From the NCBI RefSeq assembly GCF_037975245.1, contig NC_092571.1, positions 15,433,917-15,497,916 on the forward strand: a DNA stretch of 64,000 bases. Direction: 5' to 3'. The stretch comes from Apostichopus japonicus. Taxonomy: Eukaryota > Echinodermata > Holothuroidea > Aspidochirotida > Stichopodidae. Shown here piece after piece: positions 50,885 through 63,469 of this stretch. Position 1 is the stretch's first letter, and every line of letters begins with the position of its first letter. The translations under genes were made by a program, and so were the position numbers. The notes below the pieces were generated by a model. It saw nothing but the letters and a program-made list of their open reading frames with translations, had not been told where the DNA came from and ran no database searches.

Positions 50885-53422
50885 CATCGTTCCACTTGGT
50901 GTCTAGTTCATCTGAAATTTAAAAAAGCTTCAGACATGAGGGTAGAAGTGAGCTCTCAAGCTATGTCACAGCAAGCTGCGACGATACAGAAGCAACAGAA
51001 GGCAGCCGTAACCCTCTGTCACTGAAAGAAGTTGCAGCAGATAAAAAATGTGAATTCTTGTCTGCTCCATAATGACTGACAAAGAGTCTTTAGTGGGTCT
51101 GATATTTAGCTGATATGGCAAGCAGTCTGCATCTTTGGATTTTCAAACTCATATGAGGAAGGAAGGAAAAAAGAATGATCAATCATGTTTTGATATAAAA
51201 GCATTAATTCTTTAAATAACTGAATACTGAGTCCGTAAAGAACGAAGACAAGAAAAATCTAGATTAGTTCAAGTAGCCACCAAGTAGATCAAGGTATTGA
51301 TTTATTTAGGCTGTGAATATGCACAGGTTAAGAGCTAGTTTTGTTTCTTTTTAAGTTATTTCTGTGGACTGCCAGCAGCTCCAATATGCACATGATTGTT
51401 GCATTAACTTACAATATGAGTTGACTTTGATAACACTCACCTATTCAGTTTTCACAGCTGTCTTGGTTTACAGTTTTTTTCCCTTAAATTAGCTATGTAT
51501 GATGTCATATGATAAGATTATTTAAGGTTTTTAAGTTTGCGTAAATTTGTTTATGTAATAAAACCCACTCTTTCACCCTCTGTTTGCGTTCTAAAGATTT
51601 TCAAAAACTTGTGGTCTACATTCTTAAAGGTCATCTGTATCTCCTTCTTCCCCTGCCTCCCCCCTCCTCCCCCCAAAAAGCAATATGCTAGAAAGTCAAA
51701 TAATGGTCATCATGTACTATCATAACATTTGTTCCCTTCTTAGATATTTAATTTGTCTAATGTTAACCCTCTTATATTCCTGTTAAAAAAAAAAAACTTA
51801 ATTCATTTTCACCAGCCTAAGTTTAGGGGCAATAGTGATCACCTTTAAAAAATGGCACAAAATTAATTTTTAGATTGTAGACTGTCCAACACTACTACAA
51901 TGACCCTCTAAACAGCTGAACTTAACAAATGAAGGTGACTAGATTATATAATCTAATACACAGAACATTAGGTTAGTCTTTTAGGTACATTACAAAACTC
52001 AATGTGGGAAAAAGAGGGACTTTTATGGCCTGAAATGACATGTTATAAATATGTTGCAAATTTGTCGAGGACAAGGACAAATGGTGTTGAATGGCATCCA
52101 ATGCTGCTATGTTGTTAAGTTAAAATGAAAATATTTTGGTTGAATTAATATTCACAAAACAATGCATTAAAAATAAGGTCTGCACTTTTGCCGTTAAAGG
52201 AGCATTCAAGAGACTTGCCATATTTTACAGTTGAATGTCTTGAAAACTGGAATAGATTTATAGAAACATTACTAACACTCAATGTATTGCTTTTTATTCA
52301 GTCTGCCCATTTTTTTTTAATGATTTCATTTCAGCTGTGTCCCTAAGAGGTTCATTTCTTGAGTTTTTGATTGGGACTAAGTGTAATGACAATAAAGAAG
52401 GATTACCATATTTCTTTTGTTGAAAAGTGGGACATTGTGTTATTACTAATTTAGATTAGTTGCATGGAGTTAGGGAAAAAGAAAATCGGAGGGGTTTTTC
52501 ATCCTCCAGGACAATATGCTATATTTTAATAAACCATTATATCTGTTGCCGGTCAAGATACTGCAGGAAATTTGTTTAAAAGGTGCATGAAGTGTGGTTA
52601 GCAATTTATTTTAAATTTTGCAACTCACTGTTATTAAATAAAGTAGTAGAATAACCTCTTCAATAATTGTTATGATGGTGTACTGTTTAACTACTTCCTT
52701 CCTCAGCACTTTGTTACTGCAGGGATTCTTTGAGTTAAATTATTTGGCTGTTTTATCTTGGATTTGTAACCTGATATAAAAAAAAGGAGGTAATAAATTA
52801 ACCCATGATATTCAACCATGATTTACTCGGAGCACAGTACTTTCCTCTGCTTATCCCCGTAGCAAAACTTACAATACCACTCACATTGACTCTTCATTTG
52901 TATTCACTGGTGTATCCCCCCCCCCCTCCGTCAAACCCCTGTACCAACACCATCTATCACAGATGATTTGTACCACACTTGGTAACTCTAGTACTCTGTA
53001 GTTGTGCGAATAAATCAAATAAAAAAATAGTTTAAAAACCTGACCACAGTTAGTGCGGAGCCTCCCTAACCAGTAGAGACCGTCACAGGGGCCCTAGTAC
53101 TAGACACTTTTACTATTCTGAAGGCAACAACATTTACACCCAGAAATAATGGCAATATCTGGGGCTGAGGGAGAGTCATAGGATGAATAATTGTGTTTCC
53201 AACTGAATGTATATGTTGCACATCTCGTAAATCACCAAATCTTTGTCTCTTAATGACATTGTTATGCGTTTCCCTCTCCCAAACTTGCAATTAGTGCTGC
53301 GAGTTCGCAATACGTCAGGTTAGGGGAATACCGATCCATTGGAAATAACGATAAGCCAATTCATATACAGTCGGCCTGGCCTTCTGCATTGTATTGTTTG
53401 TCCACTGTGAACGAGTATCATA
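50885..53422 (+). other. NAA38 3' flank and DNAJC16 upstream spacer
   Basis: Non-coding. AATAAA at 51557-51562, 672 bp after the NAA38 stop, is followed by C/T- and GT-rich sequence and is the best poly(A) candidate. Poly-C occurs at 52917. The DNAJC16 promoter should lie in the last few hundred bases, but no element was identified. Confidence 0.4.
51557..51562 (+). terminator. Candidate NAA38 poly(A) signal
   Basis: AATAAA followed within 40 bases by a T/G-rich stretch (CTCTGTTTGCGTTC). Inferred from the motif only. Confidence 0.35.
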
Positions 53423-56400
53423 ATGGCGAACATGGGTAAAATATCTACGATTATAAAGACATCGCTAACCGTTTATTTGGTCGTTTTCTTTGATTTTGTT
53501 GTTGTTTGTGGAAGCATTGATCCATACGCAACTTTAGGAGTCTCTCGATCAGCATCAACTAAAGAAATTAAGAAATCCTACAAACAACTAGCACGAGAAT
53601 GGTAATTTATTTAATTATTGTAGGCCACAGTTATCGATCACTCTAACTTTAGGCTACCTACTGTAGCCATACTACTGTAGTACTGATTCTATTGTGAAGC
53701 CTAGGCTATCACTGTCAAAACATGCATAAAAATAGACATAGAACGCTGTTGTTCAGGGCTGCTGGAGATGTAGCGATGTCTTGAACTTGTTTGGCCTACT
53801 GTAGGATGTTTAGGCCTAGCCTAAAGGTGGTAGCAATAATACTTAATAGCTCACTAAGGCACATAACATTAGCAATGAGGACAATAGACCTCGAACAGTA
53901 GAGATTAGGATGGCCTGGCGAAAGGCCAGACATTCCGGCAATTCGGTGCATTATCCTTCATCTTACATGATGTCTTGCCAGACACAATTATCTCTGGCAT
54001 TTCAAATAAAAGAAGTGATTTGAACCAAACCAAGCAACCTGCATTTGTTATTTACAGAATCCTATAGCTCTACCATTTGGAGAACTTTACTTTTAGTTGT
54101 AAGCATGTATTGCACTGGTTTCATCATATTAACATACATATGCATATATGTGTTTACGACTGTGCAAAGATTAAATTTTATGTAATCTTTCCAGCCTATA
54201 GTTAACTGTATTTTGAAATTGTGCAAATTTTATTGGAAAGGCCTACATTATGTAGCCTATCTGTTCCTCATTTACGTTGCAAGAAATGCTGCATAGTGTT
54301 TACACAATAGGTCTTCCCTGTTGTAGTTTGTCAAAGTAATGAAAACAGCAGAACTCCTGAGAAAACTGCAGTTTCCTTTCTTGTGCTTATAAGAATGGAA
54401 ATTTCTTTCAAGAAATTGTTTGTGAGCAAACCACAGAGCATGTTTGCTATATACACATATCTTTTTGTTTGTAATTATTTTTCAGGCATCCTGACAAGAA
54501 TAGTGACCCTGGTGCTGGTGAGAGATTTATGGAGATTCAGAATTCTTATGAGGTAATGTGACCAATTTGGGTTTGATTTCAACAGATTTGTACTTATTGC
54601 CATTTCATTTTATGCATCAGGTTTTTGCATGTTCATTTCTCATCTTAAGTAGTATCGAAAAGTCACATCTGCAAACTAATTCAATGAACTTTTGTGGAGA
54701 TGAAATGCACAGAAATGTTTCTAAAATAGCAATCTCTGTATTGGAAGGTGCTACGTTTATAGTTGTTAAAGGCATTAAATTATGTATCTAACTATCACAT
54801 GATTGTTTTTTTTTTGGGTAACAAAAATATACATGATTGTTTCCCAATGACATCTATGACAGTCGTTTTCGAAGCCAAATACTCTGACAAATGTATCTTA
54901 CAGAACTTGTACTAGTTTTTCGAATCTGACGATGAGAAATGAAACAGTTTATTAAATGCAAACTTCCGATTGTACACGACCAGCTGAGCTAACTTCAAGC
55001 ATTGGATAACTTGGAAAGTGTGATGATTTAGTCCTATCTTGAAAACAAATCACATCCCTAAAAGCATTCCGATATCCTTTCCTCTCAGATTCTCTCCGAT
55101 GAAAGCAAACGATCTCAGTACGACCAGTATGGCTACGTCGACGAAAATGAGAGTCAAAGAGGGGACAACATGTTCCGTGGCTTCCAATTCCCCGGAGGTG
55201 GCAGTTATTCATTCAAATTTTCGTCTGGGGGAGGCCAAAGGTCAAAGCCATCTAGAGTCACTCTAGGAAAGCTACAATCTCAGATCTTGCCAGAGAGCTA
55301 TTCGAAGCCGTTCTTGCTTCTCCTGACCGGAGATTGGTGTTTCAGCTGCATGAGAGTCGAGAGTCTTTGGGATCAAATCAAAACAGATTTAGAAAGCGCA
55401 GGTACGATGATCCATCCCTCCTACCGCTACTGATTGGATTATTAACTTACTCCAAAATATTTTTGGATTAGATTCTGCACATCTATCGTCGTGTCTCATT
55501 AATCAGTTTATGATTTCACGTTTAATTTGCACGAAACATATTCGTCATCGGATATTGAAATTCTCATCTTGTGAAATGTTAAGATTTCATCAGTGTTACT
55601 TTGTGATGTGGATGATATATTTGATAAAGAGAAAACAATTGTGTATATTGAGCAGAGAAAGTTAGAGGTCCTAACATTTTTGTCCCATTTTTCCTTCTTA
55701 GTATGAGGATGCCTCACAGGAAGTATGAAAGCCCTATTTTTTTTGTGGGCGATGCAGCACTAAAGCCACTTTCGGTCAACAGATATCAAAACGTTGAAAC
55801 CTTGTAAACCTGTCACCTCTAGAAAATAATCTTTAGATCTTCAACAGGCTCGAAGATAAATTTAACTAAATAGTCAAATAAAATGTCTATACATAAATGT
55901 ATTTCTAGTCTCTCTCTCTCCTTCTTTTTGTATCAGACATAAGGTTTAAACTAAAGTTTGCCTTTTTTTTTATAATAACATGGAGGACTACTTCATATTT
56001 ATAGTTCAGTGAATGATATAACTGATTGTTGTCAGGGGGTAGGAGCCGGGGGGGGGGGGCACTGGGGGCATGTGCCCCCACTTTTGTTTTTCCAAATTAG
56101 CAAATGTGCCCTTCTGGCAAATAAAATGTGCCCCTTTGATGAAGAACTGTCTTTGGATATCTTGACCCTTTGTTTATGTTAAATAAGGTCACATGCACCA
56201 TAATCGTATTGATAGCATACTAACACATAATATATATTTAAGTGACATGGCCAGTGTGTATCGGTTTGTAGCATAACGAGTGGTGGTTGTGGAATGAGAA
56301 AGTGCCCCTCTGATGTTGTGCCCCCCCCCTCCCCCAATTTTTGGAAGCTTCCTACCCCCTGATTGTTGTAGTATAATACATGTCTTTGCTTCTCTCCCCT

Positions 56401-59400
56401 TTCCCCCGTAGGTCTCGGTTCAGGCAAAGTGAATGCAGATTACGACTACAATGTTCTGCGTTACCTCGGCGTCTACCGAAAGCCGTCGGTCGTCGTCATC
56501 ATCCAGGAGACGGTGTACAAATACGAAGGAAACGAAATAAGTATCGAACATCTCAAGAGATTTGTGGCTGATTTGTTGCCATCTTCTCTAATTACAAGAG
56601 TGAGTCAATTATGAGAATTATTGTAAGATGATAAACAATAGGCTCATTTCATTGAATCGATGATTGGTAATGAGAGTAAACTTAAAGTAAAACCAAAACC
56701 AAATCACTAATCTACATGACGAAGATGTGGATGATCAAAATTTGCTCCCAGGACAGCTGGGGAAAAAGCTTAATCGTTTTTACGTGTTCAAAGATTTGAA
56801 GACTTGAACAAGCCTGTATTATTGCATTGTTCCATTTTCTGTGTTTAATAGAAGCATTTCTTACAACTGATCTTCAGAGAGTGGTTTCACATGTTCTTGG
56901 CCTTGGTGTCTCATGTACACGGGGCAACCCCTCCCCAGAATGAAACCATTGACATAGATAGATTAGCCTGGCAGGATCACTTCGGCAGTTTTTGGTATAT
57001 GTATATATCTATATATACAAACATATATTTTCTGAAGTTAGCGTTGAGCTACTGTTAGAATAAATCATTAACCAAATGTGGGGGAAAAACATTTTTCTAA
57101 ACATAGGACAAATAGTTTTAAAAAAAAAAAATTTTAAATCGTGTTTGAATTTTCTCTCGTAAAGCAACATTCTGGCAAGATGTAAAGCCCACTGGATTTT
57201 TTGTAAGATCTTTTCAAAGTCAGTTCTACTCGGTTTAAAACCTTTGGATCCATGCAGCATCCATTTTGGATATGGCCTTCAAAGCAGTGCATGTGATTTA
57301 ATTTCTGTCCTTCCAATAGGTCAACGACAATAATGCAGCCAGCTTTCTGGGGCAGTTTACAGCCACGAACAAGCCGTCGGTTCTTCTCTTCACAAGGAGG
57401 TCAACTCCCTCTGGCTTGTACAAACTCTTGGCTTTTAAGTTCCATAATAAGATGAACTTTGGATTCGTCCAAACGACAGACAGCCAGTCGATAAGTACCA
57501 TCAGTGAATTTGACATACAGTGGAAGCAGCGAGAGTTGTTAATTTTTAAGGAGAACGTCGAAAGCCCTGCTGAAGAACTGGAGGTATTTACAAATGCCCC
57601 TTGTTATTGCATAGTATCATATATGCTGTGTATAATTATATATTGTGTATTATCCTATATATCCTATATTGCATATTATCCTTTACACAACACCTAATTA
57701 TATTCCGGCCATTTGATTGGTCAATTGCTCGTCGATTGCATGCAAAATCCGCTCTATTCCACTCTATGAAATAGAACCATGGGTTTTACTCTTTTGTTAG
57801 CACTTTTTTCAATGGTAAGGGAGCAGAGAAACCTGTCTGTTCAAAACAATCTGTTGCATGAGTGCATTTTACATCCAATTATATCCAAATTTGAAGGTGT
57901 TGTATAAAACAAATAATGAATGGTTTCCATACGTGCAATAGTGCAAATATTTCATGAGTTGAAAGATGTAATTTGTTCCATTCAACTGGGCTGCGCCTCG
58001 TTGAATGGAACATTCCATCTTTCAACTCATGAAATATTTGCACTATTGCACTCATAACCATTCATTATTTGTATAATATTGTGCAATATCCTATATTGCT
58101 TACTATCCAATATTGTGTATTATTCTTTATTGCGTATTATCCTGTATTGCTTATAATCCTATATTGTGTATTGTTTAATAGGATGTTTCTTCTTTCATTA
58201 CATCACACACAAATGTATACCAGTTGAGCTGATGAAAAGTAACACAAGAAAGTTACTGGATATCGATGATTTGTGTCCTAATTCTGCAAAATGTATAAAC
58301 TTCGTTTTTCGATACCATTTTTGTTTTAAGACATATCGAGAAACTGAGTAGTACACTTTTTATCGGGGTGTGTCTTACTTTGAGTTGCTATGGTGAAATT
58401 ATGAAACTTCTCAAATAGCACTATAAGTAAAATATGTACAGAGCCATATTAGGGTTCCAAGAATAGAGTCATTTTAATACTGAAATAAGACTTTTCACAG
58501 GAGAAACGTTTCTTCTAATATTCATTGTCAGTTGAAGTACTTATCAATATTTACTATTTTGGAAGTTTTACATAATTTGTGTGGTTATTTCCATCCCTAA
58601 TTGAATCTCTAAAATGATCCTTTATTGTTGTTCTTTATTCATTTTTATTTTTTTTATAATTTCTCTTCTCAGATAAGTAATGTGAAAGCTGATAAATTGA
58701 ATGACTTCCTATCTTCAAATCAACATTTATATGCTCCAAGGCTGACATCTCAACCACTCTATGAAGAACTCTGCCCTGAAACTCCATATAGTCACTCTAA
58801 AAGGTGATCATTTTTACCTATCATGACTTTAAATTCAAGATTTGAAATATTTTGTTGCCCATCCCCAGGGATGGGCTGATGGATAGGTCTCATATAACCT
58901 GGGCATCTCATGCTATAGCCAGACAATATTACACGAAGCTACAGTGTTTGTTGCAGAGAACTCATGATCAATGCTCAGATTGTGTGGTGGACCTTAACAA
59001 CATCTAGGTCTCGTCATACCCCAGGGATGGACGAACTGATAGGTCTCATATAACCTGGGCATCTCATACCATAGTCAGACAATATTGCACATAGCTACAG
59101 TGTTTGTTTCAGAGAACTCATGATCAATGCTCAGATTGTGTGGTGGACCTTAACAACATCTACTGTAGGTCTCGTCATACCCCAGGGATGGACGAACTGA
59201 TAGGTCTCATATAACCTGGGCATCTCATACCATAGTCAGACAATATTGCACATAGCTACAGTGTTTGTTTCAGAGAACTTGTGATCAATGCTCTGGGGTG
59301 GTGGATCTTAACCACATCTAGCTCCCGTCATACCCCAGGGATGGATGAACTGATAGGTCTCATATAACATGGGCATCTCATACCATAGTCAGACAATATT

Positions 59401-62400
59401 GCACGAAACTACGGTGTTTTTTTCAGAGAACTCATGATCAGTGCTCTGGGGTTGTGGAATTGAACCACATCTAGCTCCCGTCATGCCCCAGTTCAATCGA
59501 AAAAACGTCAACCGGTTTTTCTCCCTGATCTCATGTGGGGATTTTGTCCGACATTAATAGTGGCCCATTCCTTTCGTGATGTACTAGATGATGAGGGGGC
59601 GAAGTAACTTTGCAATAGCTGTCAAAGTAATTCACGAATGAATCATAGAAAATCCTGCGGCTTTTATTTATGATTTCCTCACCAATTTGTCACGGGGTAT
59701 ATTTTGTTAGCTCAATTAGGGATGGAAAATGTCCCTTGCTTGAGAGTGGATTTATGTTACTGTTTTCCAAACAGAAGATATTGTAGCACTAGATACTTGG
59801 ACAAGTTTAGCATTAGCCTTAAATATTATTCAATCCTTCATTTACTTCGAAAGTGTCCACAAGGGATTGTGAGATCTATCTTTGAAGGTAGCAGAAACTC
59901 TCAGACATAGAAAAACATTTTACTGAGTTAACTTGCATGTCTTGACTTGTCTTGACTTGCATGTCACATTTTAAGATAAGGGATCACAAAATGTCTGGGC
60001 TGTTTTCACCATGTTTCCCGTCATCTTTATATTTTTTTCTTTCTTTTTCCTAGCTACTGTGTAGTTTTGTGTTTGAAGCAGAGTCAAGTCATGAGCCAGA
60101 CACACCAGTCGTTTATCCACGTTGCCATGACGTCGGGTCAGCTTTCAGATCAATTTAAAGTCAAGTTTGCATACATTGTGGAGGAAAAACAAGCAGCATT
60201 TATCAGGAATCTCAAACAGCCAGAACCTTCTGCTGGTACATTATCAGTGAGTATGAAAACGCTTCCATTTCTCGTGTCGTCGTGTGTCATAATGTGGTTA
60301 AATCTTCCCAAAAGAGGCACCTCAAACAGTTGAATAAAATGTCGCTGATCTAATACTTGGAAATATATCCCTCATCGTGGCTCGTGCCGAGGTGAGGAAA
60401 CTTTTTCTTCCTTACTCGAGAGTGGGCACTCTTATAGACATGTTCTGCATGTCTTAACAAGTCATTAAAAATTTAGCAGCCCCAATTGGCTTTCACAGAC
60501 CCCAATATTTCCCATCCTGGCTCTTATGAACCCCCAAAGCTTAATAAAAAAATGCCTCATACAGGGATGTGCTCAGGAATATTTGAGTGCCGGGCAGATT
60601 GTGTGGTAGTGTGATCCACACCCTGGGAGAGGGATCTCATGGGTGGGGTACCCCCCTCCCCACTGGACAAATTTTGCAAATGAGGTATGCTTAGGTGGTG
60701 CTATTTCCATATTCTGTGCAATGTATTCTCCCAGATTTTGGTTATGGTAAAATTTGTTAAATTATCATAACAAAAGTGCTGGGCGGAAATGTTTAAAATA
60801 CTGTTTGTGCTGTGCGGCATTCAGAACTGCTGGGCGCAGCCGCCCGGTGCCGCCCAGTGTGAGCACATCCCTGCTCATAGTGATCTGCCATTTCCAAGTT
60901 GAAAGAGATGGGATGCGGAGTTTGGGGTCTGTTTCTGAACTAATGAAGTGCAGTCTTGTGAGTTCATTGTTAAATTAAAGTGTTTTTGTTTTAATATTAA
61001 TCTATCATTCAATTAATTATCTCATCATCTTATTTAATTTATCTTTGCTTTGGCATCGTTCCACTATTCTACAGGTTTTTGTTCTGTGGCGAATTGATGA
61101 TAGAAGAGCTTACACACAGTGGTTCCCCGGTGGCTGGCAAAGAGACCAACCCGACACAGATAAGACCAACCTAGCTAACTATCTGGCCAGTATTAAATGG
61201 TCAAAAGCTAAAGAACTACCAGAGTTAAACGATGAATTTGCACCTGTAAGTGTTTTTTTTTTCCTGTCTTGCATAACTAATGTCTGAACTCATGTAATTT
61301 ACTAACAGTACTTTTACTCATTTTAAGTTTCATTAGGCTCATCTTCTCACCTTAAAAATACATCTGTGGGTCTAGTTATCTACTTTGATCAATTTTAAAC
61401 AATTTTCTCCTGTTTTTCTTTCAGAATATTATTTCAAGACTATTCCATTATCTGGTACAGATGCTCAAGTCCGGGTTTCGTTCCGTATGGGATCTTTTTG
61501 CTTATGGTTCTTTGTAAGTTTTATATATATATGTATATATCATAATTTTTTAGTTATGGTACATCTACTTTTCAGACAGCTGGTTTTATTTGCAGAGCAA
61601 AAAGATTGCTCTTATTGTTGATGCCCTATATCAACCAAAAAGAAATATGTTTTAAAAAAAGGTTTTGCTTGAAAAAAAAGATAAATACATTTATTAGTCT
61701 TTTTTATTATAGAAGGCTTGTGTGTTTTCTTGAATAGTTTTTGCAATTTACAATGGGGGGGGGGGGGTTGGAATAACAAAGATTAAAAAACTGAAGTGTG
61801 GCATAAAAACATTCTGGTAAATGCCAATCATGGATGAAAATGACTGGGAGGAACTTCACCCAAAATGAGATGGTTTTCATTTATTTTTCATTTCACCAAT
61901 CTTTATTCTATACAGACACTTAACTTGATACTTATATGCATAAATACTTCATAATATCTCTCTCGTGTCCCTTGCAGTAACGAGCTTTCTTTAATCTTGA
62001 CGGTGGGGCTGATCTATCTTCTTTGTCTCCTGCTGGTATTTTTTGGTCTTATCGTACCACCGTGAGTACTTTACTAATTTTACCTAACCGAATTTATGTA
62101 TGTGCGAACCTACGAATTCATGTTGTATAGTCAGCGACTTGAAAAAGATTACAGATCGAAAGTTCTCTGTGTCTCTTTTTTTTATTTCTAATCATACTTC
62201 AGTAATGTAGCACATCAACTATGATTAGATTATGTACTTGTAGCCACACTAGATGTCTTGTATTCATAGTCATACACATACCAATAAGAATTCTACTTGT
62301 ACACGTACTGCTGTACTTGTACTACGAGTCTAGGTGAGAAGGACCCCTTTCCCAGCAATATGGTAGATTATTCTAATAGCATTTCCATAGGAATTCTACT

Positions 62401-63469
62401 TCATATTCATACTCATGCTGTTGTACTTGCACTAAAAGTCTAGGTGAGAGGGAGCCTGTCCCCCAGCAATATGGTAGATTATTTTAATAGCATGTCCGAA
62501 AGAATTCTACTTCATATTCATACTCATACTGTTGTACTGTACTAAGAGTCTAGGTGAGAGGGACCCTGTCCCCCAGCAATATGGTGGCTTACACTAATAG
62601 CATGTCCATAGGAATTCTACTTCATATTCATACTCATGCTGTTGTACTGTACTAAGAGTCTAGGTGAGAGGGACCCTGTCCCCCAGCAATATGGTGGCTT
62701 ACACTAATAGCATGTCCATAGGAATTCTACTTCATATTCATACTCATGCTGTTGTACTGTACTAAGAGTCTAGGTGAGAGGGACCCTGTCCCCCAGCAAT
62801 ATGGTTGCTTACACTAATAGCATTTCCATAGGAATTTTACTTTTACTCACACTCATGCTGTTGTACATGTACTTCAAGTCTGGGTGATAGGGCCCCTCCC
62901 TCCCCCACCCCCCAGCAGCAATATGGTTGATTACACTAATAGCATTGTCCAGTGGATAATCCCAGTTTAATGTAAAAATGCTTTGATTGGTACAAACCTT
63001 GATGATAGGTTTGGTCCCATTTTCATATTTGATTTCTTGAGAATCCTACAAAAGCTGCTTCTCTCAAATGTTTCGGAGAAGTTTATCAGCATGAAGAGTA
63101 TCCATCACTTTTGAAATTTAGTGAGTCCATTGTGTCTGAATTTACAATTGGAGTGTGAAACGGAGAAAGAATGTGAATAAGCATGCAATGTATGCTTAAA
63201 CATTTATTGCACGAAAAATAAGTAACAAGGTCATTTTCAGGTCAATCTTAAGGAGGGTGGTGTTAAGACTTGAAGTTAGAAGAATTTATATTCACCTTAC
63301 AGTTCAGGAAAACAGTTTGATTTCAGTGGATTTTATCGTACAAAATACTTTTTCATATTTTCTAATTTATGTTTTGTATTTTTGGCTATCTTAGTAAAAA
63401 ACGGGAAGAAGAGGAAAGAAGGAACTCTGAAGAAAGGGAAGATTATAGAGAGGGCAACAGACAACAAAG
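53423..63469 (+). CDS. DNAJC16: DNAJC16, membrane J protein with thioredoxin-like segments, 3' end outside window
   Basis: Orthologue of DNAJC16, an ER-membrane Hsp40 family member (family knowledge). Eleven exons in the window: 53423-53601, 54486-54552, 55089-55401, 56412-56599, 57320-57583, 58673-58803, 60054-60246, 61075-61245, 61425-61513, 61978-62061, 63395-63469. Phases agree and give 584 codons; human is 782 residues, so about 200 lie to the right. Residues 1-30 form a signal peptide or anchor; the J domain starts at DPYATLGVSRSAS, with HPD at 61-63. A thioredoxin-like segment follows with WCFSC (165-169), the same CxxC as human. RLTSQPLYEELCPE matches the human RLTSQKLFHELCPV block. 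Exon 10 encodes a transmembrane helix (~532-558), and exon 11 a charged juxtamembrane tail. Introns 6 and 10 hold large minisatellites; intron 5 a hairpin. Confidence 0.94.
53602..55088. other. DNAJC16 introns 1 and 2
   Basis: Apart from exon 2 (54486-54552) nothing was recognised. Short GGCCTGGCGAAAGGCC and GCCAGACA words near 53930-54000 look repeat-derived but could not be bounded. Confidence 0.35.
56033..56360. mobile_element. MITE with 9-bp target duplication (DNAJC16 intron 3)
   Basis: Ends AGGGGGTAGGAGC and, inverted, AGGGGGTAGGAAGC, flanked by identical GATTGTTGT (56024-56032 and 56361-56369). Poly-G and poly-C runs and several GTGCCCC words lie inside, resembling the 9503-9991 element. 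328 bp, no transposase. Confidence 0.85.
57600..58165. repeat. TATTGTGTATTATCC tandem array split by an insertion
   Basis: Loose tandem copies of ATATTGTGTATTATCCTAT at 57600-57690 and again at 58080-58165. The ~390 bp between them include the 57910-58072 hairpin and look like an insertion into the array. Confidence 0.7.
57910..58072. mobile_element. Foldback hairpin, arms ~75 bp (DNAJC16 intron 5)
   Basis: Left arm begins CAAATAATGAATGG and contains GCAATAGTGCAAATATTTCA; the right arm is the near-perfect complement, ending CCATTCATTATTTG. The loop is about 13 bases (TGGGCTGCGCCTC). It is probably the 3' part of a MITE that starts near 57690 (CATTTGATTGGTCAATTG). No function can be inferred. 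Confidence 0.8.
58863..59490. repeat. ~155-bp tandem repeat, four copies (DNAJC16 intron 6)
   Basis: CCCCAGGGATGG starts copies at 58863, 59019, 59180 and 59333; a fifth start (CCCCAG) is at 59486. Spacing is 153-161 bp. Each copy contains GGTCTCATATAACCTGGGCA and GAGAACTCATGATCA. Confidence 0.92.
60562..60873. mobile_element. hAT-like MITE (DNAJC16 intron 7)
   Basis: Inverted ends CAGGGATGTGCTCA (60562) and TGAGCACATCCCTG (to 60873). The CAGGG(A/G)TG start is typical of hAT elements. CTCATA abuts both ends, a possible decayed 8-bp duplication. 312 bp, non-coding; the 60754-60978 ORF is not a gene. Confidence 0.72.
62288..62945. repeat. 110-bp tandem repeat, six copies (DNAJC16 intron 10)
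   Basis: GAATTCTAC (GAATTTTAC in the last) begins copies at 62288, 62391, 62502, 62612, 62722 and 62832. Four spacings are 110-111 bp; the first is 103. Inner copies are nearly identical; outer ones have diverged. Contains AGTCTAGGTGAGAGGGACCC. Confidence 0.93.

Noticed and set aside
62288-62945. CRISPR-like regular repeats
   Set aside because: 110-bp units are contiguous without unique spacers, in an animal intron; a minisatellite.
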